This document shows, in pieces, positions 7,216 to 13,649 of a stretch of DNA of 19,113 nucleotides (position 1 is the first letter of the stretch; each line of letters begins with the position of its first letter). The stretch lies in NCBI GenBank assembly GCA_035656335.1, contig DASRSS010000242.1, positions 1 to 19,113 of the forward strand, written 5' to 3'. A model generated the notes under the pieces. The model saw only the letters and a program-made list of their open reading frames with translations, was not told where the DNA came from and ran no database searches. The DNA is from DASRSS01 sp035656335 (GTDB lineage Bacteria > Actinomycetota > Actinomycetes > Mycobacteriales > Jatrophihabitantaceae). A program made the translations under genes and the position numbers.

Positions 7216-7416
7216 ATGGCGACCACGCAGATCAACCTGGACGACGACTCGCTCGCCGAGGCCGCGAGCGTCCTGGGTACCAAGACCAAGGTCGACACCG
7301 TCAACTCGGCACTGCGCGCCGTCGTACGTCAGGACCGGCAGCGCAGGATGATCGAACGCGCTGCCTCGGACGGGAGGTATGCCGAGCTGCCCGCCGGTGA
7401 CGACGCGTGGCGGTAA
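7216..7416 (+). CDS. vapB: Type II antitoxin, VapB family
   Basis: This 66-residue protein begins at an ATG with GAGG 7 bases upstream. Residues 1-10 (MATTQINLDD) form the DNA-binding beta strand of a ribbon-helix-helix-like fold, and the two following helices (12-22 and 26-46) include the T-K-V-D-T-V-N-S-A-L segment typical of the VapB family common in actinobacteria. The C-terminal tail (about 47-66) would wrap around and inhibit the PIN-domain toxin. The stop overlaps the toxin start by 10 bases, the usual coupling in toxin-antitoxin pairs. The upstream repeats are the probable autoregulatory operator. Confidence 0.85.
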   Translation: MATTQINLDDDSLAEAASVLGTKTKVDTVNSALRAVVRQDRQRRMIERAASDGRYAELPAGDDAWR

Positions 7417-7823
7417 CGGGATATCTGCTCGACAAGTCCGTCTTGGCGCGGGTGGACAAGCCCGCCGTCTCCGCCGCACTGCAGCCGTTTCTGGGCCGGC
7501 TGGCCACGTGCAGCACGGTACTGCTGGAAGTCGGCTGGTCCGCGACCAGCAGCGCGCATTACCGGCAGATGATGGACGACCTCGGCTGGTACGAGCTGCT
7601 CGACATCGACCAGCCCGTGCTGGATCTGGCCACGCGGTTGCAGCGTGACCTCGTCGCCCGCGGACATCATCGAGGACCCGGCGTGGCCGACCTGATCCTG
7701 GCCGCGACCGCGATCACGCACGGTGCGACGCTGCTGCACTACGACCACGACTTCGATGTGATCGCCGAGGTAGCCGACCGGTTCTCGCACCGCTGGATAG
7801 TCCCGCGGGGAACCGCGGATTGA
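7407..7823 (+). CDS. vapC: PIN-domain ribonuclease toxin, VapC family
   Basis: This 138-residue PIN-domain protein should be a Mg2+-dependent RNase that cleaves specific RNAs, often tRNA or rRNA loops in characterised VapCs. The acidic residues expected in the active site are present: Asp9 in YLLDKSVLAR, Glu41 in STVLLEVGWS, Asp95 in GVADLILAATA, and Asp113/Asp115 in HYDHDFD. Nothing suggests inactivation. The start is a GTG inside the end of vapB. Its stop lies 20 bases before the preferred hemY ATG with no room for a promoter, so the downstream heme genes are probably transcribed through it. The RNA target cannot be read from sequence. Confidence 0.88.
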   Translation: MAVTGYLLDKSVLARVDKPAVSAALQPFLGRLATCSTVLLEVGWSATSSAHYRQMMDDLGWYELLDIDQPVLDLATRLQRDLVARGHHRGPGVADLILAATAITHGATLLHYDHDFDVIAEVADRFSHRWIVPRGTAD

Positions 7824-7843
7824 CGATGCACGACGATGGTGCG

Positions 7844-9286
7844 ATGCGCATCGTGGTCATCGGCGGCGGGATCTCCGGGCTCGCCGCGGCGTGGACGCTG
7901 GCCGGACGCCTGCCGGGCGCCGAGGTGATCGTCCTGGAGGGCGCGCCGCAGGTCGGCGGCAAGCTGCAGGCAGCCGACGTGGCCGGGATCCGCGTCGACG
8001 TCGGCGCCGAGGCGCTGCTGGCGCGCCGTCCCGAGGGCATCGGCCTGATCTCCGAACTCGGCCTGGACGATCAGATGATCGCGCCGCTGACCACGTCCGC
8101 CCGGGTGCGCGCCGGCGGCGTGCTGCACCCGCTGCCCGCGCGCACGATGATGGGGATTCCCGCCGACCTGGACGCGGCCCGCGCGTCGGGGGTGTTCGGC
8201 GAGGCGACGCTCGCTCGGATCGCGGCCGAACCGGATGCCGAGCCGCTGCCGCCGCTGTCGTCCGACGTCGCGGTGGGATCGCTGGTGCGCGCGCGCCTCG
8301 GCGACGAGGTGGCCGACCGACTGGTCGAGCCGCTGCTCGGCGGCGTCTACGCCGGGCGCTCCGACGCGCTGTCGCTGCACGCGACCATCCCGGCGCTGTT
8401 CGCACGGCTCACCGAGCACGGCGGCTCCCTGATCCGCGCCGCGCAGACGCTCGTCCCGCCCGCTTTCCCCACGGCGCGACCAGATTCCGGCCCCGAATCC
8501 GGTCGCACCGTGGGGGGAGCGGTGTTCGCGTCGCTGCGCGGCGGCCTGGGCCGGCTGCCGCTGGCGCTGGCCGAGTCCGGCCGGTTCACCGTCCGCACCG
8601 GCACGACCGTGCGTGAGCTGACCCGCACGGCCACCGGCCTCCGCCTGGTCACCGGGCCGGTGCCGGAGCCGGAGGTGATCGATGCGGACGCGGTCGTCGT
8701 GGCCTCCCCCGCGACGAAGGCAGCGCGGCTGCTGCGCACCGTGGCGCCGGCCGCGGCCGGCGAGCTGGCCGGTATCGAGTACGCCAGCATGGTGATCGCG
8801 ACGTTCGCGTTCCGCGGCGTGGACCTGCCCGACGGCAGCGGCCTGCTGGTCAGCGCGCGCGAGGGCCTCGCCGTCAAGGGCGTCACGATCTCGTCGCACA
8901 AGTGGCCACTGGAGACCAGTGGGGGCGTAGCCGGCGCGGGAGACCTCACCGTGCTGCGCGCGTCGATCGGACGCGCCGGCGAGGCGCAGGAGCTGCAGCG
9001 CGACGACGACGACCTGCTGGCGCTCGCCCGTCGGGACCTGCGCTCGCTGCTGGGGCTGACCGCCGAACCGGTCGACGCGCTGCTCACCCGGTGGGGCGGT
9101 GGCCTGCCGCAGTACGCGGTCGGGCACGTGGAGCGGGTGGCCCGCATCCAGGCCGCCGTCCAGGCGGTACCGGGTCTGGCGGTGTGCGGCGCGGCGTACG
9201 ACGGCGTCGGCATCCCGGCGTGCATCGCGTCCGCGCAGCGTGCCGCAGACCACGTGGCGAACGCGCTGAGCGTGCGAGGACAATGA
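7844..9286 (+). CDS. hemY: Coproporphyrinogen III oxidase, HemY/CgoX type
   Basis: This 480-residue flavoprotein belongs to the family long called protoporphyrinogen oxidase. In Gram-positive bacteria, which lack a protoporphyrin route, it oxidises coproporphyrinogen III to coproporphyrin III. The FAD-binding GGGISG (7-12) lies directly after the start, followed by GAEVIVLEGAPQVGGKLQ and DVGAEALLARRPE. EPLLGGVYAG and the C-terminal AAYDGVGIPACIASAQRAADHV are family signatures. Upstream in-frame ATG (7826) and TTG (7820) codons would add 6 or 8 residues; 7844 is preferred because homologues begin just before the dinucleotide fold. An insert of about 15 residues near 207-223 (FPTARPDSGPESGRTV region), in a loop between conserved blocks, coincides with a 63-bp DNA palindrome. 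hemQ follows after four bases. Confidence 0.93.
   Translation: MRIVVIGGGISGLAAAWTLAGRLPGAEVIVLEGAPQVGGKLQAADVAGIRVDVGAEALLARRPEGIGLISELGLDDQMIAPLTTSARVRAGGVLHPLPARTMMGIPADLDAARASGVFGEATLARIAAEPDAEPLPPLSSDVAVGSLVRARLGDEVADRLVEPLLGGVYAGRSDALSLHATIPALFARLTEHGGSLIRAAQTLVPPAFPTARPDSGPESGRTVGGAVFASLRGGLGRLPLALAESGRFTVRTGTTVRELTRTATGLRLVTGPVPEPEVIDADAVVVASPATKAARLLRTVAPAAAGELAGIEYASMVIATFAFRGVDLPDGSGLLVSAREGLAVKGVTISSHKWPLETSGGVAGAGDLTVLRASIGRAGEAQELQRDDDDLLALARRDLRSLLGLTAEPVDALLTRWGGGLPQYAVGHVERVARIQAAVQAVPGLAVCGAAYDGVGIPACIASAQRAADHVANALSVRGQ
8460..8522. repeat. 63-bp near-perfect palindrome inside hemY
   Basis: Arms 8460-8487 and 8495-8522 (28 bases each) pair around a 7-base loop at 8488-8494. 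The central 21 positions (8467-8487 with 8495-8515) hold 19 Watson-Crick pairs and two C/A mismatches (8475/8507 and 8482/8500). The outer part adds five further Watson-Crick pairs (8460-8464 with 8518-8522) and two G-U pairs in RNA. It lies in frame within hemY and encodes a Pro/Ser/Gly-rich loop. Such length and symmetry are not expected by chance in coding DNA; it looks like a palindromic repeat element inserted without breaking the frame. Confidence 0.75.
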
Positions 9287-9290
9287 CCTC

Positions 9291-9986
9291 ATGGTCAGCA
9301 AGGCACGCGAACTCAACGACGTCATCCGCTACACGCTGTGGTCGGTCTTCAAGATCGAGCGCCCGATCGGCGACGGCGTGGACCGCGAAGCGCTCGGCAC
9401 CGAGGTCCAGGAGCTGTTCGACCAGCTCGCCGCCAAGGACGTCACGATCCGCGGTACCTACGACGTCAGCGCGTTGCGGGCCGACGCGGACCTGATGATC
9501 TGGTGGCACTCGTCCACCGCCGAGGCGCTGCAGGACGCGTTCAGCCGGTTCCGCCGCACGCGGCTGGGCGCGCACCTCGTGCCGACCTGGTCGAACATGG
9601 CGCTGCACCGGCCCGCCGAGTTCAACAAGAGCCACCTGCCGGAGTTCCTCGCCGAGCCGGACAAGGAGTACCGGTACGTCGCGGTGTACCCGTTCGTGCG
9701 CTCCTACGACTGGTACCTGCTGCCGGAGACCGAGCGCCGCGCGCTGTTGGCCGAGCACGGGCAGATGGCGCGCGAGTATCCGGACGTGCGCGCGAACACC
9801 GTCCCGGCATTCGCGCTCGGCGACTACGAGTGGGTGCTGGCCTTCGAGGCCGACAACCTGGACCGGATCGTCGACCTGATGCGCCACCTGCGCGGGTCCG
9901 AGACGCGACGCCACGTGCGCCTGGAGATCCCGTTCCACACCGGCACCCGGCGCAGCATCAACGAGATCGTCGCCGCGCTGCCGTAA
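9291..9986 (+). CDS. hemQ: Coproheme decarboxylase (HemQ/ChdC)
   Basis: HemQ carries out the last step of the coproporphyrin-dependent route, decarboxylating two propionates of Fe-coproporphyrin III to the vinyl groups of heme b with H2O2. The 231-residue protein has the chlorite-dismutase-like ferredoxin fold. Tyr133 in YVAVYPFVRSYDWYLL matches the catalytic tyrosine and His156 in LLAEHGQMARE the proximal heme ligand; their spacing of 23 residues equals that reported for actinobacterial ChdC (Tyr135/His158 in Corynebacterium diphtheriae). TWSNMALHRPAEFNKSHLPEF is also typical. The ATG at 9291 is four bases after the hemY stop. The ferrochelatase gene is not in this window. Confidence 0.95.
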   Translation: MVSKARELNDVIRYTLWSVFKIERPIGDGVDREALGTEVQELFDQLAAKDVTIRGTYDVSALRADADLMIWWHSSTAEALQDAFSRFRRTRLGAHLVPTWSNMALHRPAEFNKSHLPEFLAEPDKEYRYVAVYPFVRSYDWYLLPETERRALLAEHGQMAREYPDVRANTVPAFALGDYEWVLAFEADNLDRIVDLMRHLRGSETRRHVRLEIPFHTGTRRSINEIVAALP

Positions 9987-9996
9987 CCGCCGGGGG

Positions 9997-11946
9997 TCAG
10001 TCGTCGCGCGTCGACGGCACGAACCGGCGCGCGACCGACTCGGTCTCGCTCGGCCCGGTGTCCCACTGCGCGATCCACGGGCCGGTGCCCTCGCTGGGGT
10101 CGAGCACGCCGGCCTCCAGCCATGTGTGCCGCCCCTCCAGCACCTGGTCGGCGAGCCGGACGTCCGCGGCGTCGGTGTTGTGCCACAGCGCCGCGAACAG
10201 CGCGTCGATCCGCAGCCGCGCCTGGCGCGCGAACGCGTCGGCTAGCTGGACGGCCGACTCGGCGTTCGGGTCGCGGTCCGCGCGCATCATCTCAGCGCGC
10301 ACGCACGACGCGGAGATCGCGAACAGCTCGGCGCCGATGTCCACGACGCGGCCGAGGAATCCCTGCCGCTTCTCCAGCGCCGCCTGCCAGCGGGCCATGC
10401 CGTAGAAGGTCGAGCGGGCCAGCTTGCGTGCGGCGCGCTCGACGTAGCGCAGGTGCGGTGCGAGGGTCCCGAACTCGGCGTAGGACGACGGGCGCTGGCC
10501 GGGCCCTGTCGCCAGCTGCGGCAGCCACGTGGCGTAGAAGCTGCTGGCCTGGACGGCGGCCTTGGCCTTGCTGGTCAGGTCGGCCTCCGGGTCGGCGAGG
10601 GCGCCGGCCGCGGTCAGGTGCGCGTCGACGGCCTCGCGCGCGATCATCAGCCGCATGATCTCACTCGACCCCTCGAAGATCCGGTTGATGCGCAGGTCGC
10701 GCATCAACTGTTCGGCGGGGACGGCGCGTTCGCCGCGCGCGGCCAGCGAGTCGGCCGTCTCGTAGCCGCGGCCGCCGCGGATCTGGATCAGCTCGTCCAC
10801 GACGCGGCAGGCCATCTCGCTGGCCCACAGCCTGGCGACGGCGGCCTCGATGCGGATGTCCTTGCGGCCCTCGTCGGCCAGGTGCCCGGACAGGTCGAGC
10901 ACGGCCTCCATCGCGAACGTGGTCGCGGCCATGAACGCGATCTTCCCGGCGACCGCCTCGTGCCGGCCGACCGGCTTGCCCCACTGGACGCGCTCGGCGG
11001 ACCACTCGCGGGCGATCTTCACGCTCCACTTGCTCGCGGCCACGCACATCGCCGGCAGCGACAGCCGCCCGGTGTTGAGCGTCGCCAGCGCGACCCGCAG
11101 CCCGTCACCCTCCTTGCCGATCATGTTCTCGGCGGGCACGCGTACCTGGTGGAAGCGGGTGACGCCGTTCTCGATGCCGCGCAGTCCCATGAACTGGTTG
11201 CGGTGCTCGACGGTGATGCCGGGGGAGTCGGCCTCGACGACGAACGCGGAGACCCCGCCCTTCTCTCCGTCATGCTCGGGGACGCGCGCCATCACGACGA
11301 GCAGTTCGGCGACGACGCCGTTGGTCGTCCACAGCTTGGTGCCGTCGATCAGGTACGCGCCGTCACCGGTCGGTGTCGCGGTCGTGCGCAGCCGCGCCGG
11401 GTCGGAGCCGACGTCCGGCTCGGTGAGCAGGAACGCGCTGACGGCGCCGCGGGCGCACCGCGGCAGGAAGGCGGCCTTCTGCTCGGAGGTGCCGGCCAGC
11501 TTGAGCGGTTCGGGCACGCCGATCGACTGGTGCGCCGACAGCAGCGCGCCGAGGCTGCCGTGCACCGAGCCCACGATGCCCAGGGCGCGTCCGTAGGTGA
11601 CCTGCGACAGGCCGAGGCCGCCGTACTCGATCGGGATCTTGATGCCGAAGCAGCCCAGCTCGGCCAACCCCTTGACGTACTCGTCGGGGATCCGCGCCTC
11701 ACGCTCGATCAGTCCGCTGTCCATTGTCGCGCAGTAGTCGCGCAGCTGCGCGAGGAACGCCGCGCCGCGTTCGCGGTCGGCGCTCTCGGCCTTCGGGTGC
11801 GGGTGGATCAGCTCCAGCGGAAAGCGGCCGAGGAACAGCTCCTTGCAGAACGACGGCTTCGTCCAGCCGGACTCGCGGGCCTCCTCGGCCATCGCCCGGG
11901 CCTGCTGCTCGGTCACGTGCGTCGAAGTGGAGGTCGAGGTGGACAT
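9997..11946 (-). CDS. Acyl-CoA dehydrogenase, long VLCAD-like form
   Basis: This 649-residue flavoenzyme should catalyse the first, FAD-dependent step of beta-oxidation. Residues about 75-440 are the standard acyl-CoA dehydrogenase core: LLTEPDVGSDPARLRTTA (FAD/substrate loop), DGTKLWTTNG, the QIRGGRGYE segment, and RIFEGSSEIMRL with the catalytic base Glu425. A further C-terminal domain of about 200 residues, as in VLCAD/ACAD9-type enzymes, makes it longer than the usual ~390-residue forms and suggests long-chain substrates (inference). The N-terminus is a Ser/Thr repeat. The ATG at 11946 is preferred because the GGGG ribosome site lies 9 bases upstream; an ATG at 11955 would place that site too close. 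It has its own predicted promoter with the same dyad as the fadA-fadB operon. It ends 10 bases from the convergent hemQ stop. Confidence 0.92.
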   Translation of the reverse strand: MSTSTSTSTHVTEQQARAMAEEARESGWTKPSFCKELFLGRFPLELIHPHPKAESADRERGAAFLAQLRDYCATMDSGLIEREARIPDEYVKGLAELGCFGIKIPIEYGGLGLSQVTYGRALGIVGSVHGSLGALLSAHQSIGVPEPLKLAGTSEQKAAFLPRCARGAVSAFLLTEPDVGSDPARLRTTATPTGDGAYLIDGTKLWTTNGVVAELLVVMARVPEHDGEKGGVSAFVVEADSPGITVEHRNQFMGLRGIENGVTRFHQVRVPAENMIGKEGDGLRVALATLNTGRLSLPAMCVAASKWSVKIAREWSAERVQWGKPVGRHEAVAGKIAFMAATTFAMEAVLDLSGHLADEGRKDIRIEAAVARLWASEMACRVVDELIQIRGGRGYETADSLAARGERAVPAEQLMRDLRINRIFEGSSEIMRLMIAREAVDAHLTAAGALADPEADLTSKAKAAVQASSFYATWLPQLATGPGQRPSSYAEFGTLAPHLRYVERAARKLARSTFYGMARWQAALEKRQGFLGRVVDIGAELFAISASCVRAEMMRADRDPNAESAVQLADAFARQARLRIDALFAALWHNTDAADVRLADQVLEGRHTWLEAGVLDPSEGTGPWIAQWDTGPSETESVARRFVPSTRDD

Positions 11947-11982
11947 GCGCGGCATCCCCTTTCCGCATCGAGGCGTCCGCTC

Positions 11983-12011
11983 GTCCTACCCGCAAGTAGC
12001 CTCCGGCCAAA
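11983..12011 (-). promoter_or_regulatory. Predicted promoter and operator for the acyl-CoA dehydrogenase gene
   Basis: On the minus strand TTTGGC (12011-12006) and TAGGAC (11988-11983) are 17 bases apart and could be -35 and -10 boxes. The dyad CTACCCGCAAGTAG (11986-11999) overlaps the -10 and spacer. Its 12-base core, TACCCGCAAGTA, differs at two positions from TACCGGCGAGTA in front of the thiolase gene, and its centre is about 46 bases upstream of the start, similar to the 40 there. The shared sequence and placement point to one repressor controlling both units. Confidence 0.5.
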
Positions 12012-12017
12012 CCCCGG

Positions 12018-12890
12018 TCAGAACGCGGCCGCCTCGCCCACCACCCGCTCGCCCAGGACCTCCAGTCGGCTCATCGACGCGACGTCGGGGACGCTGCCGT
12101 GCACGTGCTGGACGCCCAGCTTCGCGAGCCGCTGCAGCTCGCCGAGCAGGTCGTCGACCTTCTCGCCCTGCGCGCCGGGATCGAGCGGCATCATCACCGT
12201 CTTCTCGATCTCGCCGTAGTCGCGGCCGACGTCCGCGCAGTGCTGGCGCAGCACGTCCAGCTTGCGCTCCAGGTCGGGGGAGTTGAACAGGTTGCACGCC
12301 TGCGCGTACTGGGCGACCAGGCGCAGCGTCTTGCGCTCTCCCGCGCCGCCGATGAGGATCGGCGGGTGCGGACGCTGCAGCGACTGCGGCACGTTCAGCG
12401 TGCGCTTCAACGCGTAGTGCTTGCCGCGGTACGGGCCCTCGTCGTCGCTCCACATCTGCAGGCAGATCTGCAGCGCCTCCTCGAGCCGCTCGAAGCGTTC
12501 GGCCGTGGGCGGGAACGGCAGGCCGAGACCGTGCGACTCCTCGTCGTTCCACGCGGCGCCGATGCCCAGCCACGCCCGGCCGCCGGAGAGCACGTCCAGC
12601 GTCGTGACGGCCTTGGCGAGCAGGCCGGGCTCGCGGTACACGACCGCGGTCACCCAGGCGAGCAGTTCGATGCGCTCGGTGCGCGCGGCCAGGTAGCCGA
12701 GCGTCGTGTACGCCTCGAGCATGTCCTGCTCGGGCGGGCCGTTCACGCCGATCTGCCAGACGTGGTCCATCACCGACAGCTTCGCCATGCCCATGTCCTC
12801 GGCGGCGCGGGCGACGTGCGTCAGGTCGTCGGCGATCGCCGGGGCACCGCCGGACCAGGTGAAGCTGGAGACGTGCAGGCCCAGCTTCAT
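12018..12890 (-). CDS. LLM-class oxidoreductase, probably F420-dependent
   Basis: This 290-residue protein has the TIM-barrel fold of the luciferase-like monooxygenase superfamily. Visible markers are the MKLGLHVSSFTW first strand, VMDHVWQIG, RTERIELLAWVTAVVYREPGLLAKAVTTLDVLSGGRAWLGIGAAWNDEE (the conserved cofactor and barrel segment), and PPILIGGAGERKTLRLVAQYAQACN. The EEALQICLQMWSDDEGPYRGKHY block is typical of actinobacterial members thought to use coenzyme F420 rather than FMN. The substrate cannot be assigned. The ATG overlaps the msrB stop by four bases (ATGA), so translation is probably coupled to msrB. Confidence 0.9.
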   Translation of the reverse strand: MKLGLHVSSFTWSGGAPAIADDLTHVARAAEDMGMAKLSVMDHVWQIGVNGPPEQDMLEAYTTLGYLAARTERIELLAWVTAVVYREPGLLAKAVTTLDVLSGGRAWLGIGAAWNDEESHGLGLPFPPTAERFERLEEALQICLQMWSDDEGPYRGKHYALKRTLNVPQSLQRPHPPILIGGAGERKTLRLVAQYAQACNLFNSPDLERKLDVLRQHCADVGRDYGEIEKTVMMPLDPGAQGEKVDDLLGELQRLAKLGVQHVHGSVPDVASMSRLEVLGERVVGEAAAF

Positions 12891-13324
12891 GACGCGTCCT
12901 CGGCGGACGGCTCGAACGTGAGTGAGATCGAGTTGATGCAGTAACGCAGGTCGGTCGGCGTGTCGTAGCCCTCACCGGAGAAGACGTGGCCGAGGTGGCT
13001 GTGGCAGTTCGCGCACAGCACCTCGACGCGGCGCATGCCGAGCGAGTTGTCCTCGCGTTCGATCACGTTCTCGCCAGCCAGCGGCGTGAAGAACGACGGC
13101 CAGCCGCAGTGCGACTCGAACTTGGTGTCGCTGCGGAACAGTTCGGACCCGCAGGCGCGGCAGCGGTACACGCCGGTGCGCTTGTTGTCGGTGTACTCGC
13201 CGGTGAACGGGCGCTCCGTGCCGGCTTGGCGGAGCACCGCGTACTCCTCGTGCGTCAGCTCGGCCCGCCACTGCTCGTCGCTCTTGGTGACGGCCGCCGG
13301 CGGCAGGTTCTGGGTTTCGCTCAT
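12887..13324 (-). CDS. msrB: Peptide-methionine (R)-S-oxide reductase
   Basis: MsrB reduces methionine-R-sulfoxide in proteins using thioredoxin. The 145-residue protein is complete and cytoplasmic, without a signal peptide. Zinc-binding pairs are CRAC (Cys55, Cys58) and CANC (Cys104, Cys107). SHCGWPSFF, HLGHVF and RYCINSISL are family motifs, and Cys129 in RYCIN is the catalytic cysteine. Cys73 in the SHCGWPSF motif is a candidate resolving cysteine. No good ribosome site precedes the ATG at 13324. The gene lies between a one-helix membrane protein and the LLM oxidoreductase on the same strand. Confidence 0.96.
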   Translation of the reverse strand: MSETQNLPPAAVTKSDEQWRAELTHEEYAVLRQAGTERPFTGEYTDNKRTGVYRCRACGSELFRSDTKFESHCGWPSFFTPLAGENVIEREDNSLGMRRVEVLCANCHSHLGHVFSGEGYDTPTDLRYCINSISLTFEPSAEDAS

Positions 13325-13362
13325 GCCTCGACGCTACTGCGCCGGCGCGAGCGATGGGCCGG

Positions 13363-13623
13363 TCACCAGGTGCTGATGATGCCGACGACGCCCTCGATGA
13401 TCGCGATCGCGGTGCCGATCAGGATCAGCCAGACGACGACCCGCGCGGCGGTGCGGCGCGGGCCGGTGAGCTTGGTCAGCCCGGTGCCGAACGCGGCCAG
13501 GTTCTGCAGCTCGCCGTCCGCGGTGTTCGGGTTCGCGGTGCGTCCCCACGCGCCGTCGACGTACGGCGATGCCCAGCTCGGGTCCTCGGGCTCGCTGTCG
13601 TCGTACAGCTCGTCGACGTGCAC
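13363..13623 (-). CDS. Small single-helix membrane protein, function unknown
   Basis: This 86-residue protein has an acidic N-terminal half (DELYDDSEPEDPSW), a middle amphipathic segment and one C-terminal hydrophobic helix at about 62-84 preceded by PRRTAARV, so the N-terminus is expected in the cytoplasm. I recognise no family with confidence. The only in-frame start is a GTG at 13623, since an in-frame stop lies a few codons upstream; no strong ribosome site is visible. It starts 26 bases after the aminotransferase stop and ends 38 bases before msrB, which suggests one transcript. Codon usage, with G/C in third positions, supports a real gene. Confidence 0.7.
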   Translation of the reverse strand: MHVDELYDDSEPEDPSWASPYVDGAWGRTANPNTADGELQNLAAFGTGLTKLTGPRRTAARVVVWLILIGTAIAIIEGVVGIISTW

Positions 13624-13649
13624 GCTGACAGCGTAGGCCGGTCAGGGCG

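Noticed and set aside
5152..7479. 775-residue minus-strand frame running through hemE and vapBC
   Set aside because: Only its final 200 codons, from the ATG at 5754, are the DUF3000 gene; the rest is antisense to hemE, vapB and vapC.
7739..9325. 528-residue minus-strand frame opposite hemY
   Set aside because: Antisense shadow of hemY; no recognisable protein features or ribosome site.
9987..9996. Possible bidirectional terminator between convergent hemQ and the acyl-CoA dehydrogenase
   Set aside because: The gap is only 10 bases and I found no hairpin spanning the two stop codons.
13337..13352. GC palindrome GCGCCGGCGC between the membrane protein gene and msrB as a possible terminator
   Set aside because: The self-complementary run is only 10 bases with no loop and no T-run, which is common by chance at this GC content.
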